Assembly (NCBI GenBank): GCA_903861645.1
Contig: CAIOVE010000025.1
Coordinates: 1-64,000, forward strand
Reading direction: 5' to 3'
DNA: 64,000 nt
Origin: an uncultured Hyphomicrobiales bacterium
GTDB lineage: Bacteria; Pseudomonadota; Alphaproteobacteria; Rhizobiales; Beijerinckiaceae
Part shown: positions 1 through 13,062 of the stretch, one piece after another
Numbering within the stretch: position 1 is the first letter of the stretch
How the letters are laid out: every line of letters starts with the position of its first letter
Position numbers and translations under genes: made by a program
The notes under the pieces: generated by a model
What the model saw: only the letters and a program-made list of their open reading frames with translations
What the model was told of the DNA's origin: nothing
The model's database searches: none

Positions 1-18
1 CGTGTGCTCTTCCGATCT
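1..18 (+). other. Illumina TruSeq adapter remnant (non-biological)
   Basis: cgtgtgctcttccgatct is identical to the 3' end of the TruSeq read-2 adapter (...AGACGTGTGCTCTTCCGATCT). Confidence 0.93.
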
Positions 19-350
19 GCGGGCGGCATCGGCGCGGCGACCGGAGCCGCGGGCTTGGGAGCCGGAACCGGCGCGGGGGCCGCGGCGGGAGCGGGCGCGG
101 CGGCCGCGCCCGAACCTGCGCCGATCTGGCCAAGCAACGCGCCCGGCGTCACGGTTTCGCCGTCCTTGGCGACGATCTCGGCCAGCACGCCAGCGGACGG
201 CGCGTTGACTTCAAGCGTCACCTTGTCGGTTTCTAGCTCGACCAATGGTTCGTCGGCCTTGACCACGTCGCCGACCTTCTTGAACCAGCGGCCGATCGTC
301 GCCTCGGAAACGGATTCGCCGAGGGTGGGAACACGAATTTCATTTGCCAT
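19..350 (-). CDS. sucB: 2-oxoglutarate dehydrogenase E2 (dihydrolipoamide succinyltransferase), N-terminal part, truncated at contig end
   Basis: Reverse strand reads [54 protein letters not shown]..., a lipoyl domain followed by an Ala/Pro linker; directly downstream of sucA. Absent from the ORF track because it is truncated. Confidence 0.93.
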
Positions 351-407
351 TTCTTTTCGCCCGCGGGAGCCGCGGCCCTTCAGGTTGGAGTCGATCCGCC
401 GGACCGG

Positions 408-3368
408 TCAGTTGGCGTAGGCTTCGTCGAGGAAAGCCTTGAGCTGCGCGAGATGCTTGGACATGAGGCCGGTCGCCGTGGCGGCCGACGCCGGACGACC
501 GACGTAGCGCGCGCGGCGCGACTTGCCGCCGACCTGGCCGATCACCCATTCAAGATAGGGTTCGACGAAGGCCCAGGCGCCCATGTTCTTCGGCTCTTCC
601 TGGCACCACACCACGTCTGCCTTCTTGAAGCGGCCGAGTTCGTTGACCAGCGCCTTGAGCGGGAACGGATAGAGTTGCTCGACGCGCAACAGATAGACAT
701 CGTCGAGACCGCGCTTCTCGCGCTCCTCGTAAAGATCGTAATAGACCTTGCCCGAGCACAGGATGACGCGACGGATCTTGTCGTCCTTGACGAGCTTGAT
801 CTTCTCGTTCTTGAGCGACTCCGCGTCGTCCCACAGCAGGCGGTGGAACGAGGTTCCCGTCTTCATTTCATCGAGTGTCGACACCGCGCGCTTGTGGCGC
901 AACAACGACTTCGGCGTCATCAGGATCAGCGGCTTGCGGATGTCGCGCTTCAGCTGACGGCGCAAGATGTGGAAGTAGTTGGCCGGCGTCGTGCAGTTGG
1001 CGACCTGCATGTTGTCCTCGGCGCACAGTTGCAGATAGCGCTCGAGACGCGCGGAGGAGTGCTCCGGACCCTGACCCTCGTAGCCATGGGGCAACAGGCA
1101 CACGAGGCCAGACATGCGCAGCCACTTGCGCTCGCCCGACGAGATGAACTGGTCGAACAGCACCTGCGCGCCGTTGGCGAAGTCGCCGAACTGGGCTTCC
1201 CAGAGAACCAGCGTTTCCGGATCGGCCAGCGAGTAGCCGTATTCGAAACCGAGAACGGCTTCCTCCGAGAGCATCGAATTGATGACCTCGTAGCGGCCCT
1301 GACCGTCGCGGATGTTGTTGAGCGTCACCAGACGCGCCTCGGTCTCCTGATCGATCAGCACCGAATGGCGCTGCGAGAAGGTGCCGCGTTCGCAGTCCTG
1401 ACCGGACAGGCGCACGCGATGCCCCTCGTCGACGAGCGTGCCGAAGGCGAGCGCCTCGCCCATCGCCCAGTCGATGCCCTCGCCGGTCTCGATCATCTTC
1501 TTGCGACCGTCGAGAAAGCGCTGGATCGTCTTGTGGACGTTGAAGCCCTCGGGCACCTCGGTCAGCTTGCGACCGATGTCCTTGAGTTTGTCGTGTTCAA
1601 TGCCGGTCTGGCCGCGGCGCGGATCGTCGCCAAGCTCGCTGGCGGCGCGCAAGCCCGCCCAACGGCCATCGAGCCAGTCCGCCTTGTTCGGCTTGTAGAC
1701 GGCGCCGGCCTCGGCCTCGGCGTCGAGACGCGAGCGCCAGTCGGCCTTCAGCTTGTCGATCTCGCCCTGGGTGACGATGCCCTCGGAGATCAGTTTGTCC
1801 GAATAGATTTCGAGCGTCGACTTGTGCGCCCGAATCTTCTTGTACATGAGCGGCTGCGTGAAGCCCGGTTCGTCGCCCTCGTTATGGCCGTAGCGGCGAT
1901 AACAGAACATGTCGATGACGACGGGCTTGTGGAACTTCTGACGGAACTCAACGGCGATCTTGGCGGCGTAGACCACCGCCTCGGGATCGTCGCCGTTGAC
2001 GTGGATGATCGGCGCCTCGATCATCTTGGCGACGTCGGACGGATAGGGCGACGACCGCGAATACCGCGGATAGGTCGTGAAACCGATCTGGTTGTTGATG
2101 ATGAAATGCAGGGAGCCGCCGGTGCGGTGACCCTTGAGGCCCGACAGGCCGAAACATTCCGCCACGACGCCCTGACCGGCGAAGGCCGCGTCGCCGTGAA
2201 TCAGCAGCGGCAGCACCTTGGAGCGCTCGACGAAGTCGCCGAGTTGATCCTGCTTCGCGCGCACCTTGCCGAGCACGACGGGATCGGAAATTTCCAGATG
2301 CGACGGGTTGGCGGTCAGCGACAGATGGACGTTGTTGCCATCGAACTCGCGATCCGACGACGCGCCCAGATGATACTTGACGTCGCCCGATCCCTCGACC
2401 TCGTCGGGGGCGAAGGAGCCGCCCTTGAACTCGTGGAAGATGGCGCGATGCGGCTTGGCCATCACCTGCGCCAGCACGTTCATGCGGCCGCGGTGCGCCA
2501 TGCCGAGCGCGATTTCGCGCACGCCGAGCGCGCCGCCGCGCTTGATGATCTGCTCCAGCGCGGGGATCATCGCCTCGCTGCCGTCGAGACCAAAGCGCTT
2601 CGTGCCCGTGAAGCGCAGGTCGCAGAACTTCTCGAAGCCCTCGGCCTCGACAAGCTTGTTGAGGATGGCGCGCTTGCCTTCCTTGGTGAAGGTGATGGTC
2701 TTGTCCGGACCTTCGATGCGTTCCTGCATCCAGGCCTTTTCGGCCGGATCGGACATGTGCATGAACTCGAAGCCGATCGTGTCGCAATAGGTGCGACGCA
2801 GGATCGCCAGCATTTCGGGAATGGTGGCGAAGTCGAGGCCGAGCACATGATCGATGAAGATCTTGCGATCGTAGTCGGCGGGGCTGAAGCCGTAGCTCGA
2901 GGGATGCAGTTCCTCGTGATCCTTGGGCGGCGCAAGGCCGAGCGGATCGAGGTTGGCGTGGAGATGTCCGCGCATGCGATAGGCGCGGATCATCATCAGC
3001 GCGCGCACGCTGTCGCGGGTCGCGCGCATCAGGTCGTCGTTGGTGATCGCGACGCCCTTCGCCTCGCCCTTGGCCTTCAGCTTGTCGCCGACGGTCTTTT
3101 CGACCTCGCCCCAGTTGCCGTCGAGGGCGGAGACGAGATCGTTGCGCGGGGTGGCGGGCCAGTTGGCCTTTTCCCACGACGGGCCGCGCGCGTTGCGCTC
3201 GACCGTCGCCGGATCGTCCTTGAGGGCGGTGAAGAAGTCACGCCATTCGGCGTCGACGCTCGCGGGGTCTTTCTCGAACCGGTCGTGAAGGTCCTCGATA
3301 TAGCCCGCGTTCGCTCCATAGAGGAACGACGTCTGCAGCAACGATTGGTTGAGTTCCTGGCGTGACAT
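408..3368 (-). CDS. sucA: 2-oxoglutarate dehydrogenase E1 component
   Basis: MSRQELNQSLLQTSFLYGANAGYIEDLHDRFEKDP..., GMAHRGRMNVLAQVMAKP, GDAAFAGQGVVAE; start set at MSRQEL within the 992-aa ORF. Confidence 0.96.
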   Translation of the reverse strand: MSRQELNQSLLQTSFLYGANAGYIEDLHDRFEKDPASVDAEWRDFFTALKDDPATVERNARGPSWEKANWPATPRNDLVSALDGNWGEVEKTVGDKLKAKGEAKGVAITNDDLMRATRDSVRALMMIRAYRMRGHLHANLDPLGLAPPKDHEELHPSSYGFSPADYDRKIFIDHVLGLDFATIPEMLAILRRTYCDTIGFEFMHMSDPAEKAWMQERIEGPDKTITFTKEGKRAILNKLVEAEGFEKFCDLRFTGTKRFGLDGSEAMIPALEQIIKRGGALGVREIALGMAHRGRMNVLAQVMAKPHRAIFHEFKGGSFAPDEVEGSGDVKYHLGASSDREFDGNNVHLSLTANPSHLEISDPVVLGKVRAKQDQLGDFVERSKVLPLLIHGDAAFAGQGVVAECFGLSGLKGHRTGGSLHFIINNQIGFTTYPRYSRSSPYPSDVAKMIEAPIIHVNGDDPEAVVYAAKIAVEFRQKFHKPVVIDMFCYRRYGHNEGDEPGFTQPLMYKKIRAHKSTLEIYSDKLISEGIVTQGEIDKLKADWRSRLDAEAEAGAVYKPNKADWLDGRWAGLRAASELGDDPRRGQTGIEHDKLKDIGRKLTEVPEGFNVHKTIQRFLDGRKKMIETGEGIDWAMGEALAFGTLVDEGHRVRLSGQDCERGTFSQRHSVLIDQETEARLVTLNNIRDGQGRYEVINSMLSEEAVLGFEYGYSLADPETLVLWEAQFGDFANGAQVLFDQFISSGERKWLRMSGLVCLLPHGYEGQGPEHSSARLERYLQLCAEDNMQVANCTTPANYFHILRRQLKRDIRKPLILMTPKSLLRHKRAVSTLDEMKTGTSFHRLLWDDAESLKNEKIKLVKDDKIRRVILCSGKVYYDLYEEREKRGLDDVYLLRVEQLYPFPLKALVNELGRFKKADVVWCQEEPKNMGAWAFVEPYLEWVIGQVGGKSRRARYVGRPASAATATGLMSKHLAQLKAFLDEAYAN

Positions 3369-3382
3369 CGGATTTGCCTCTC

Positions 3383-4269
3383 TCAATTGCCCTTCAGCAT
3401 CGCGGCGAGCGTCTTGCCAAGACGCGCCGGCGACGGCGACACGCGAATGCCAGCCGATTCCATCGCCTCGATCTTGTCCTCGGCGCCGCCCTTACCGCCT
3501 GAAATAATGGCGCCAGCATGACCCATGCGGCGTCCGGGAGGCGCCGTGCGGCCGGCGATGAAGCCAACCATCGGCTTCTTGCGGCCGCGCTTGGCTTCGT
3601 CCTTGAGGAACTGCGCGGCGTCTTCCTCCGCCGAACCGCCGATCTCGCCGATCATGATGATGGATTCCGTCGCCTTGTCGGCGAGGAACATCTCCAGCAC
3701 GTCGATGAATTCGGTGCCCTTGACGGGGTCGCCGCCAATGCCCACCGCCGTCGTCTGGCCGAGGCCTTCCTGCGTCGTCTGGAACACGGCTTCATAGGTC
3801 AGCGTGCCCGAGCGCGACACGACGCCCACGCTGCCGCGCGAGAAGATGTTGCCGGGCATGATGCCGATCTTGCATTCGCCGGCGGTCATCACGCCGGGGC
3901 AGTTCGGCCCGATGAGACGGGACTTCGAGCCCGCGAGCGCGCGCTTCACCTTGATCATGTCCTCGACGGGAATGCCCTCGGTGATGCAGACGATCAGCGC
4001 GATTTCGGCGGCGATCGCCTCGCAGATCGCGTCCGCCGCACCCGGCGGCGGAACATAGATCACGGAAGCGTCGCACCCCGTGGCGCTCTTGGCCTCGACC
4101 ACCGTGTCGAACACGGGCAGGCCGAGATGCGTGGCGCCGCCCTTGCCGGGCGACGTGCCGCCGACCATCTTGGTGCCGTAGGCGATGGCCTGCTCGGAGT
4201 GGAAGGTGCCGTTTTTGCCGGTGAAACCCTGGCAAATGACCTTCGTATTGGCGTCGATGAGGACGGACA

Positions 4270-4270
<1 letters not shown>
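3383..4270 (-). CDS. sucD: Succinyl-CoA ligase alpha subunit
   Basis: [38 protein letters not shown]...; start overlaps the sucC stop (ATGA). Confidence 0.96.
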
Positions 4271-5469
<1,199 letters not shown>

Positions 5470-5526
5470 CGGTTTTCCCTTCGGAATCGCGGGTGGGCGC
5501 GGCGCGAAGGCGCCGCGCGCCTGATA

Positions 5527-6576
<1,050 letters not shown>

Positions 6577-6718
6577 TCAAGTGATGCATTAGTTCAAATA
6601 TACGGCGCCCGGACGCCCGCGCGGCCCGGGCTTTGCCATTGATCGGAATTTGGACGCAATATGAGCGGGTTACATATTCTTAAGCGTTGCGCGACATCGC
6701 CTGGAATTCGTATAAATA

Positions 6719-6742
6719 ATTACAAATTTTGTAATTTGTAAT
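6719..6742. repeat. 24-bp AT-rich inverted repeat ATTACAAAT-TTTGTA-ATTTGTAAT
   Basis: Perfect 9-bp arms between the tetR stop and mdh; an overlapping inner palindrome TACAAA-T-TTTGTA is also present. Confidence 0.8.
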
Positions 6743-6749
6743 AGTATCT

Positions 6750-7367
6750 TCAGCGTACGCCGCTCGTCAACGCGCGCCGGATGAGTCTCGAAATCCGTTC
6801 GAATCTGGCGTCGATCTGCGTGCGTGGCGCGGCGGCGTCGAGCCTGACAGCCGCCGGATGGATGAATCGATGCGCCGCGTCGAACACCAGGGCGATGGCC
6901 CGGCGCTGCTCGCCCGCCTCGAACACGCCGCTCGCCATGCCCTCGTCGATGACCCGTTGCAACTCCGTATGCAACCGGTGTCGGTGCCGCCGGGCGATGG
7001 CCTTTTCGCCGAGCGACGCCTCGACGAACAACTGAAATATATTTGGATCGGTCTCGAGCTTGCCTCGATAGGCGCGATGGATGGCGCCGAGAATACGCTC
7101 CAGCTTGTCATAGGCGGGATCGGGCGCGTCGGCGATATCCCGCAAGCCGCTTTCGACCGGTTTCAGCCACTGATCGGTCACCGCCTCGATAAGCGCGTCC
7201 TTCGAGGGAAAATACCGATAGACATTGGCGTGCGACATGCCCGCCTCTCGGGCAATCGCGACAACGGTCGTGCGCTCGACGCCGTGGCGACGAATGTGCT
7301 GGGTCGCCAGATCGAGAATGCGGGCGTCGTTGGGCTGCGGTTGGCTGGTTCGGGAATCGCTCGCCAT
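6750..7367 (-). CDS. TetR/AcrR family transcriptional regulator
   Basis: ILDLATQHIRRHGVERTTVVAIAREAGMSHANVYRYFPSKDALIEAV is a typical TetR HTH. Confidence 0.88.
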   Translation of the reverse strand: MASDSRTSQPQPNDARILDLATQHIRRHGVERTTVVAIAREAGMSHANVYRYFPSKDALIEAVTDQWLKPVESGLRDIADAPDPAYDKLERILGAIHRAYRGKLETDPNIFQLFVEASLGEKAIARRHRHRLHTELQRVIDEGMASGVFEAGEQRRAIALVFDAAHRFIHPAAVRLDAAAPRTQIDARFERISRLIRRALTSGVR

Positions 7368-7409
7368 CGCCTCGAACCCATGTTTCCGATCGACCCGGAC
7401 CTGGCCGGG

Positions 7410-8669
7410 TCAGGTTTCCACCAGGCCACTCGTGTCGCCCGACGCCGCCGAGGTCGCAAGTCCATGCGGACGTTCTAGATATTCACGCGAGCGCATCTCG
7501 ATGAGCCGCGACGCGGTGCGCTCGAACTCGAAGGCCTCGCGGCCCTCGCCGGCGATATAGAGCCCATCCGGTTGCGCGCCGGCGGAGGCAATGACCTTCA
7601 CATGCAAATCATAGAGCGAGTCGATCAGCCAGATGAAGCGGCGCGCCTCGTTGCGCTTCCAGAAGTCCATCACCGGGATGTCGTCGATAATGAGCGTATG
7701 GAACTGCCGGGCGATGGACAGATAATCAGCGGCGCCCAATGGTTGCTCGCACAATTCCGCGAAGGTGAACCGCGCCACGCCATTGGCCGTGCGGGGAGCG
7801 ACGAGCGCGCGGCCGGACATGTCGATTGTCGCAGGCCGGCCCTTGTCGTGACCGGAAAGGCTTTTGAACGCGCGATCGAGCGCGGCGCGCGCCTCGGCGT
7901 CGACCGGCGTGTAATAGACCGGCACGCCGGAAAGCTTTTCGAGGCGGAAATCGGTGCGCGCGTCGAGCGTCATCACCTGCATGCGCTCCTCGATCATGCC
8001 GATGAATGGCGTGAAGAGCGCCCGGTTGAGGCCGCCTTCGTACAGACGCGCCGGCTCGACATTGGAGGTGGCGACCACCACGACGCCCCGCTTGAACAGG
8101 GCCTGAAACAGGCGCCCCAGAATCATCGCGTCCGCTATATCCGTCACCGCGAATTCGTCAAAACACAGCAACCACGCCTGTTCGGCCAGCGCCTCGGCGA
8201 CCGGCGCGAGGGGATCGTCGCCCTTCACGGCGCCGATCTTCTTTTTCTGCCGCCATTCGTGCACGCGATGATGCACGTCGGCCATGAAGGCGTGGAAATG
8301 CACGCGGCGCTTTTTCCGCGCGGGAACCGCATTGAAAAACAGGTCCATCAGCATGGTTTTGCCACGCCCGACCGGCCCCCAGACGTAAAGACCGCGCGGC
8401 GCGGCGGCCGGGCGGCGGGAGCCGAACAGCCAGCCCAACGCGCCGGACTTCTGGCCCAACTGATGTTCCGCCAACGCGTCGGCCAACCGATCGAGTTCAG
8501 CCGCCACGCGCGCCTGCGCCGGGTCGGGCTCGATCGCGCCGTCGCGGATCAGGGCGTTGTAGGGATTGAGAACGTAAGACGACACGAAGACCGCGGGCGC
8601 GAGAGACGATTTGTCCTGACTAACGGGTGACCGCCCCGCGACGCAAGCGGCGTTGGCCAAAATGGGCAA
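7410..8669 (-). CDS. zapE: ZapE/AFG1 family ATPase
   Basis: GLYVWGPVGRGKTMLMDLFF (Walker A), CFDEFAVTDIADAMILGRLF; exact start uncertain. Confidence 0.9.
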   Translation of the reverse strand: MPILANAACVAGRSPVSQDKSSLAPAVFVSSYVLNPYNALIRDGAIEPDPAQARVAAELDRLADALAEHQLGQKSGALGWLFGSRRPAAAPRGLYVWGPVGRGKTMLMDLFFNAVPARKKRRVHFHAFMADVHHRVHEWRQKKKIGAVKGDDPLAPVAEALAEQAWLLCFDEFAVTDIADAMILGRLFQALFKRGVVVVATSNVEPARLYEGGLNRALFTPFIGMIEERMQVMTLDARTDFRLEKLSGVPVYYTPVDAEARAALDRAFKSLSGHDKGRPATIDMSGRALVAPRTANGVARFTFAELCEQPLGAADYLSIARQFHTLIIDDIPVMDFWKRNEARRFIWLIDSLYDLHVKVIASAGAQPDGLYIAGEGREAFEFERTASRLIEMRSREYLERPHGLATSAASGDTSGLVET

Positions 8670-8735
8670 TGAAAAATTTAATCACATAATTACAGCAAGA
8701 TAAAACAGAACGCGCCATCATGGCCGAACTTCTTA

Positions 8736-9413
8736 TTGTCGCCCATATTGCGCTGCACAATTCAAAAGATCATCATCCGGGCGTCCGTTTCGCCCAATTG
8801 CCGGAAAATGCCCATGGACGCCCACCCCGCCCCCGATGGTCTGATTCGCCGCCTCTGGCCTTCGGACACGGCCGGTTTCCGCGATCATCTCCTGCGTCTG
8901 GATGTCGACAGCCGGCACAGCCGTTTTGGCGGCGCCGTATCGGATGATTTTCTCATTGGTTACGCCGACCGCTGCTTTGGCATCGACGACGTCATTTACG
9001 GCTACCTCGTCGATGGCGTGGTGCGCGGCGCCGGCGAACTGCGTGGCGTTGGCCATAATCTGCCATTGGGCTTCGGCGGGTCGGCGGAAGCCGCGTTCAG
9101 CGTCGAGATGGACTGGCGACGACGCGGCGTCGGATCGGAGCTCATGGCGCGGATCGTGCGCGCCGCGCGCAATCGCCGGGCCGACACGCTCTACATGAGC
9201 TGCCTGACGAGCAATCAGGCGATGGCCAGTCTCGCGCGGAAATTCTCGGCTGAATTGCGCCGCGAACCGGACGAGGCGGTGGCGGCTCTTGACCCCAAGG
9301 GTCCGAGCGCCGGGTCTGTGTTTGGCGAATTCAGCGATGATTTCGCTGGCTTCACCACGGCGATGCTCGATCTGCATCGCCGCGCCTTTTCGATGCGGCC
9401 GGCGGCGCGCTGA
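8736..9413 (+). CDS. GNAT family N-acetyltransferase
   Basis: LIRRLWPSDTAGFRDHLLRLD...MDWRRRGVGSELMARIVRAAR; start may be internal (MDAHPAPDGLIRR). Confidence 0.78.
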   Translation: MSPILRCTIQKIIIRASVSPNCRKMPMDAHPAPDGLIRRLWPSDTAGFRDHLLRLDVDSRHSRFGGAVSDDFLIGYADRCFGIDDVIYGYLVDGVVRGAGELRGVGHNLPLGFGGSAEAAFSVEMDWRRRGVGSELMARIVRAARNRRADTLYMSCLTSNQAMASLARKFSAELRREPDEAVAALDPKGPSAGSVFGEFSDDFAGFTTAMLDLHRRAFSMRPAAR

Positions 9414-9430
9414 AGGCGCCGCCTGTCCGA

Positions 9431-10210
9431 TTACATCTGCCGTTCGATCATCATGTTCTTGATCTTGGCGATGGCCTTGGCGGGGTTCAGCCCCTTGGGA
9501 CAGGCCTTCGCGCAATTCATGATCGTGTGGCAACGGTAGAGGCGGAAGGGATCCTCGAGATTGTCGAGACGCTCGCCGGTCGCCTCGTCGCGCGAATCGA
9601 TCAGCCAGCGATAGGCCTGCAACAGCGCGGCGGGACCAAGATAGCGGTCTCCGTTCCACCAGTAGCTCGGGCACGAGGTCGAGCAGCAGGCGCACAGAAT
9701 GCACTCATAAAGACCATCGAGCTTCACGCGGTCTTCGTGCGATTGCAGCCATTCCTTTTCAGGCTTTGGCGAAACCGTCTTCAGATAGGGCTCGATCGAC
9801 GCGTGCTGCGCGTAGAAGCGCGTCAGGTCCGGCACGAGATCCTTGACGACGGGCATGTGCGGCAGCGGATAGATCTTCACCACGCTTGAAATGGACAGCG
9901 TGTCCTTCGTGCAGGCCAGCGTATTCGTGCCGTCGATGTTCATCGCGCAGGAGCCGCAGATGCCCTCGCGGCAGGAGCGGCGGAACGTCAGCGTCGGATC
10001 GACCTTGTTCTTGATCCACAGCAGCGCGTCGAGAACCATCGGACCGCAGTCGGACATGTCGACGTAATAGGTGTCGATGCGCGGATTCGCGCCGTCGTCC
10101 GGGTTCCAGCGATAGATGCGGAACTCGCGCACGTTCGTCGCTTTTTCCGGGCGCGGCCACGTCTTGCCGACGGTGGGGCGGGAGTTCTTGGGGAGCGCGA
10201 GTTCGACCAT
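9431..10210 (-). CDS. sdhB: Succinate dehydrogenase iron-sulfur subunit
   Basis: [59 protein letters not shown] Fe-S ligand motifs. Confidence 0.96.
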   Translation of the reverse strand: MVELALPKNSRPTVGKTWPRPEKATNVREFRIYRWNPDDGANPRIDTYYVDMSDCGPMVLDALLWIKNKVDPTLTFRRSCREGICGSCAMNIDGTNTLACTKDTLSISSVVKIYPLPHMPVVKDLVPDLTRFYAQHASIEPYLKTVSPKPEKEWLQSHEDRVKLDGLYECILCACCSTSCPSYWWNGDRYLGPAALLQAYRWLIDSRDEATGERLDNLEDPFRLYRCHTIMNCAKACPKGLNPAKAIAKIKNMMIERQM

Positions 10211-10278
10211 CTTCTCACTTCCATGGGCGTCGCGAGGGCGTCGCCGATTGACGTTTCAAGACAACGGGACGGCGCGCG

Positions 10279-12120
10279 TCAGTACACGCGCGCCTTGGGC
10301 TCGATGTAGCTGACCTCGTTCGACATCGTGTAGGTGTGAACGGGGCGGAAATCGATCGTCACCTTCTTCCTGGCGTCGTCGGCCCACGCCAGCGTGTGCT
10401 TCATCCATTCCTTGTCGTCGCGGTTCGGATAATCCTCGCGCGCGTGCGCGCCGCGGCTTTCCTTGCGCTCGACCGCCGAGTCCATCGTGGTCACGGCCTG
10501 GATGATGAGGTTGTCGAATTCCAGCGTTTCCAGCAGGTCCGAATTCCACGTCAGCGACCGGTCGGTGACGCCGATGTCGCCGACGCCGTTCCAGACCTCG
10601 TTGATCAGCTTGGAGCCTTCCTCCAGAACCTCGCCCGTGCGGAACACGGCGCAGTTGTTCTGCATGGTCATCTGCATCTTGTGACGCAGCTGCGCGGTCG
10701 GCGTACCGCCCTTGGCCCAGCGGAACCTGTCGAGGCGCGACAGCGCGAGATCGGCGGAGTCGGCGGGCAGGTCGGGCTGCTTCTCGCCGGCCTTGACGAG
10801 TTCGGCGGCGCGCAGGCCCGCGGCGCGACCGAAGACGACGAGATCGATCAGCGAGTTGGAGCCGAGACGATTGGCGCCGTGAATGGACACGCAAGCCGCT
10901 TCGCCGAGCGCCATCAGGCCGGGCACGACATAGTCGGGGTCGCCGTTCTTCTTGGTCAGAACCTCGCCATGATAGTTCGTGGGGATGCCACCCATGTTGT
11001 AGTGCACGGTCGGCAGCACCGGGATCGGCTCCTTCGTCACGTCGACACCCGCGAAGATGCGCGCGCTCTCGGAGATGCCGGGCAGGCGTTCATGCAGGAT
11101 CTTCGGATCGAGATGATCCAGATGCAGATAGATGTGATCCTTGTTCTTGCCGACGCCGCGGCCTTCGCGAATCTCGATCGTCATCGCCCGCGACACAACG
11201 TCGCGGGAGGCCAGATCCTTCGCCGATGGCGCGTAGCGCTCCATGAAACGCTCGCCGAGACCGTTGGTGACATAGCCGCCCTCGCCGCGGGCGCCCTCGG
11301 TGATCAGGCAACCCGAACCGTAAATGCCGGTCGGATGGAACTGCACGAATTCCATGTCCTCGAGCGGCAGGCCGGCGCGCAGCGCCATGGCGTTGCCGTC
11401 GCCGGTGCAGGTATGGGCCGAGGTCGCCGAGAAATAGGCGCGGCCATAACCGCCGGTCGCCAGAATGGTCAGCGCGCCGCGGAAGCGGTGGATCGTGCCG
11501 TCATCCATCTTGATGCAGACGACGCCGCGACAACGGCCGTCGGCGTCCATGATCAGATCGATGGCGAAATACTCGATGAAGAACTCGGTGTTGTTCTTCA
11601 GCGCCTGCCCGTAGAGCGTGTGCAGGATGGCGTGGCCCGTGCGGTCGGCGGCGGCGCAGGTGCGTTGCGCCGTGCCCTTGCCGTAATCGGTGGTCATGCC
11701 GCCGAAGGGGCGCTGGTAGATCTTGCCTTCCTCGGTGCGCGAGAAGGGCACGCCCCAGTGCTCGAGTTCGTAAACCGCGGCCGGCGCGTTGCGGCACAGA
11801 TATTCAATCGCGTCCTGATCCCCGAGCCAGTCGGAGCCCTTGACGGTGTCGTACATGTGCCAGCGCCAGTCGTCCGGACCCATGTTGCCAAGCGAGGCGG
11901 AAATGCCGCCCTGCGCCGCGACCGTGTGCGAGCGCGTGGGAAACACCTTGGAAATGCAGGCCGTGCGCAGGCCCGCCTGCGAGCAGCCGACGGTGGCGCG
12001 CAGGCCGGCGCCGCCGGCGCCCACGACGATGACGTCGAAGGTGTGATCGGTGATCGGATAGGCTTTTCCGTTGACGGCCGGCCCCTTGCCAGCGCGCGCG
12101 GTCTCGGAGGTGTTCGCCAT
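10279..12120 (-). CDS. sdhA: Succinate dehydrogenase flavoprotein subunit
   Basis: [45 protein letters not shown]...[16 protein letters not shown]; start set at MANTSE. Confidence 0.95.
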   Translation of the reverse strand: MANTSETARAGKGPAVNGKAYPITDHTFDVIVVGAGGAGLRATVGCSQAGLRTACISKVFPTRSHTVAAQGGISASLGNMGPDDWRWHMYDTVKGSDWLGDQDAIEYLCRNAPAAVYELEHWGVPFSRTEEGKIYQRPFGGMTTDYGKGTAQRTCAAADRTGHAILHTLYGQALKNNTEFFIEYFAIDLIMDADGRCRGVVCIKMDDGTIHRFRGALTILATGGYGRAYFSATSAHTCTGDGNAMALRAGLPLEDMEFVQFHPTGIYGSGCLITEGARGEGGYVTNGLGERFMERYAPSAKDLASRDVVSRAMTIEIREGRGVGKNKDHIYLHLDHLDPKILHERLPGISESARIFAGVDVTKEPIPVLPTVHYNMGGIPTNYHGEVLTKKNGDPDYVVPGLMALGEAACVSIHGANRLGSNSLIDLVVFGRAAGLRAAELVKAGEKQPDLPADSADLALSRLDRFRWAKGGTPTAQLRHKMQMTMQNNCAVFRTGEVLEEGSKLINEVWNGVGDIGVTDRSLTWNSDLLETLEFDNLIIQAVTTMDSAVERKESRGAHAREDYPNRDDKEWMKHTLAWADDARKKVTIDFRPVHTYTMSNEVSYIEPKARVY

Positions 12121-12148
12121 GTTCTCGCCTCTTGCTCCCGTTCCCGGG

Positions 12149-12541
12149 TCAGACAAAACCAATGCGCAGGACCGCGTAGATGCACGCGAGGCCAACCGCA
12201 TAGCAGAAGAATTCGTTCAGCAGCAGCGTCCAGGTCTTCGAGTGCTCGCCATGCACGTAGTCCTCGATGATGACCTTCATGCCGAGCTTCATGTGATAGA
12301 CGCCGGCGCCGATGAACAGCAGCATCAGCAACGACGGCAACACCCCGCTCATGATGTCGCGCGCAGCCTTGTAGTCCTTGCCGACCACGCTTAGCACGAG
12401 CCAGACGAAGCCAAGGGTCAGCGGCACGAGCGCGACGGAGGTGACGCGCATCCACCAGATGTCGCGCGTGCCGGAACGGGCGGAGCCGAGATGACGAACG
12501 CGCGCGAGCGGCGTGCGGATCGAATTGGCGTTGTTCGACAT
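12149..12541 (-). CDS. sdhD: Succinate dehydrogenase membrane anchor subunit
   Basis: [41 protein letters not shown]...; small three-TM protein between sdhC and sdhA. Confidence 0.92.
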   Translation of the reverse strand: MSNNANSIRTPLARVRHLGSARSGTRDIWWMRVTSVALVPLTLGFVWLVLSVVGKDYKAARDIMSGVLPSLLMLLFIGAGVYHMKLGMKVIIEDYVHGEHSKTWTLLLNEFFCYAVGLACIYAVLRIGFV

Positions 12542-12552
12542 GTCGTGACCCC

Positions 12553-12984
12553 TCAACGAACCATGTAGGCGACGATCCACACGAGGACCGTCAGAACGAG
12601 GCCGCCCGCCAGCGTCGCCTGCGCGAGATATTCGCGCTGCGGATGCTCCATGCCATGGCCGGCTTCCCAGACGAAATGGCGCAAGCCGCCCATCAGGTGG
12701 TGGAACAGCGACCAGGTGAAACCGAACATCACGAGACGACCGATGATCGACGACAGGAACCCGTTGGCGATGGCGAAGGCGTTGGCGTCCTTGGCGAGCG
12801 CGATCAGCCACCAGGCGAGCAGAAGCGTGCCGACATAAAGCGCGCCGCCCGTGATTCGGTGCATGATCGACATCATCATCGTCAGCATCGGACGATAAAT
12901 CTGCAGATGCGGCGAAAGGGGACGACGCGATTCGGGAGTGCCGGACACGGAGTTGGCTTCAGCCATCGGGTAAACCTCGTTCAT
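12553..12984 (-). CDS. sdhC: Succinate dehydrogenase cytochrome b556 subunit
   Basis: RRPLSPHLQIYRPMLTMMMSIMHRITGGALYVGT...HHLMGGLRHFVWEAGHG; start could be MNEVYPMAEANS or MAEANS. Confidence 0.92.
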   Translation of the reverse strand: MNEVYPMAEANSVSGTPESRRPLSPHLQIYRPMLTMMMSIMHRITGGALYVGTLLLAWWLIALAKDANAFAIANGFLSSIIGRLVMFGFTWSLFHHLMGGLRHFVWEAGHGMEHPQREYLAQATLAGGLVLTVLVWIVAYMVR

Positions 12985-13062
12985 GGAACGCAGCGCTTCA
13001 CTAATCGAAGTGTTGCGGACGCGCAACGTGTCGCCATGCCGCCTTTCGGACCAACAGCGATA

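Noticed and set aside
453-3365. 970-aa plus-strand ORF opposite sucA
   Set aside because: Shadow ORF from high-GC codon bias; low-complexity R/H/A/D composition and fully antisense to a clear sucA.
10336-12270. 644-aa plus-strand ORF opposite sdhA
   Set aside because: GC-driven shadow ORF; sdhA on the other strand has full motif support.
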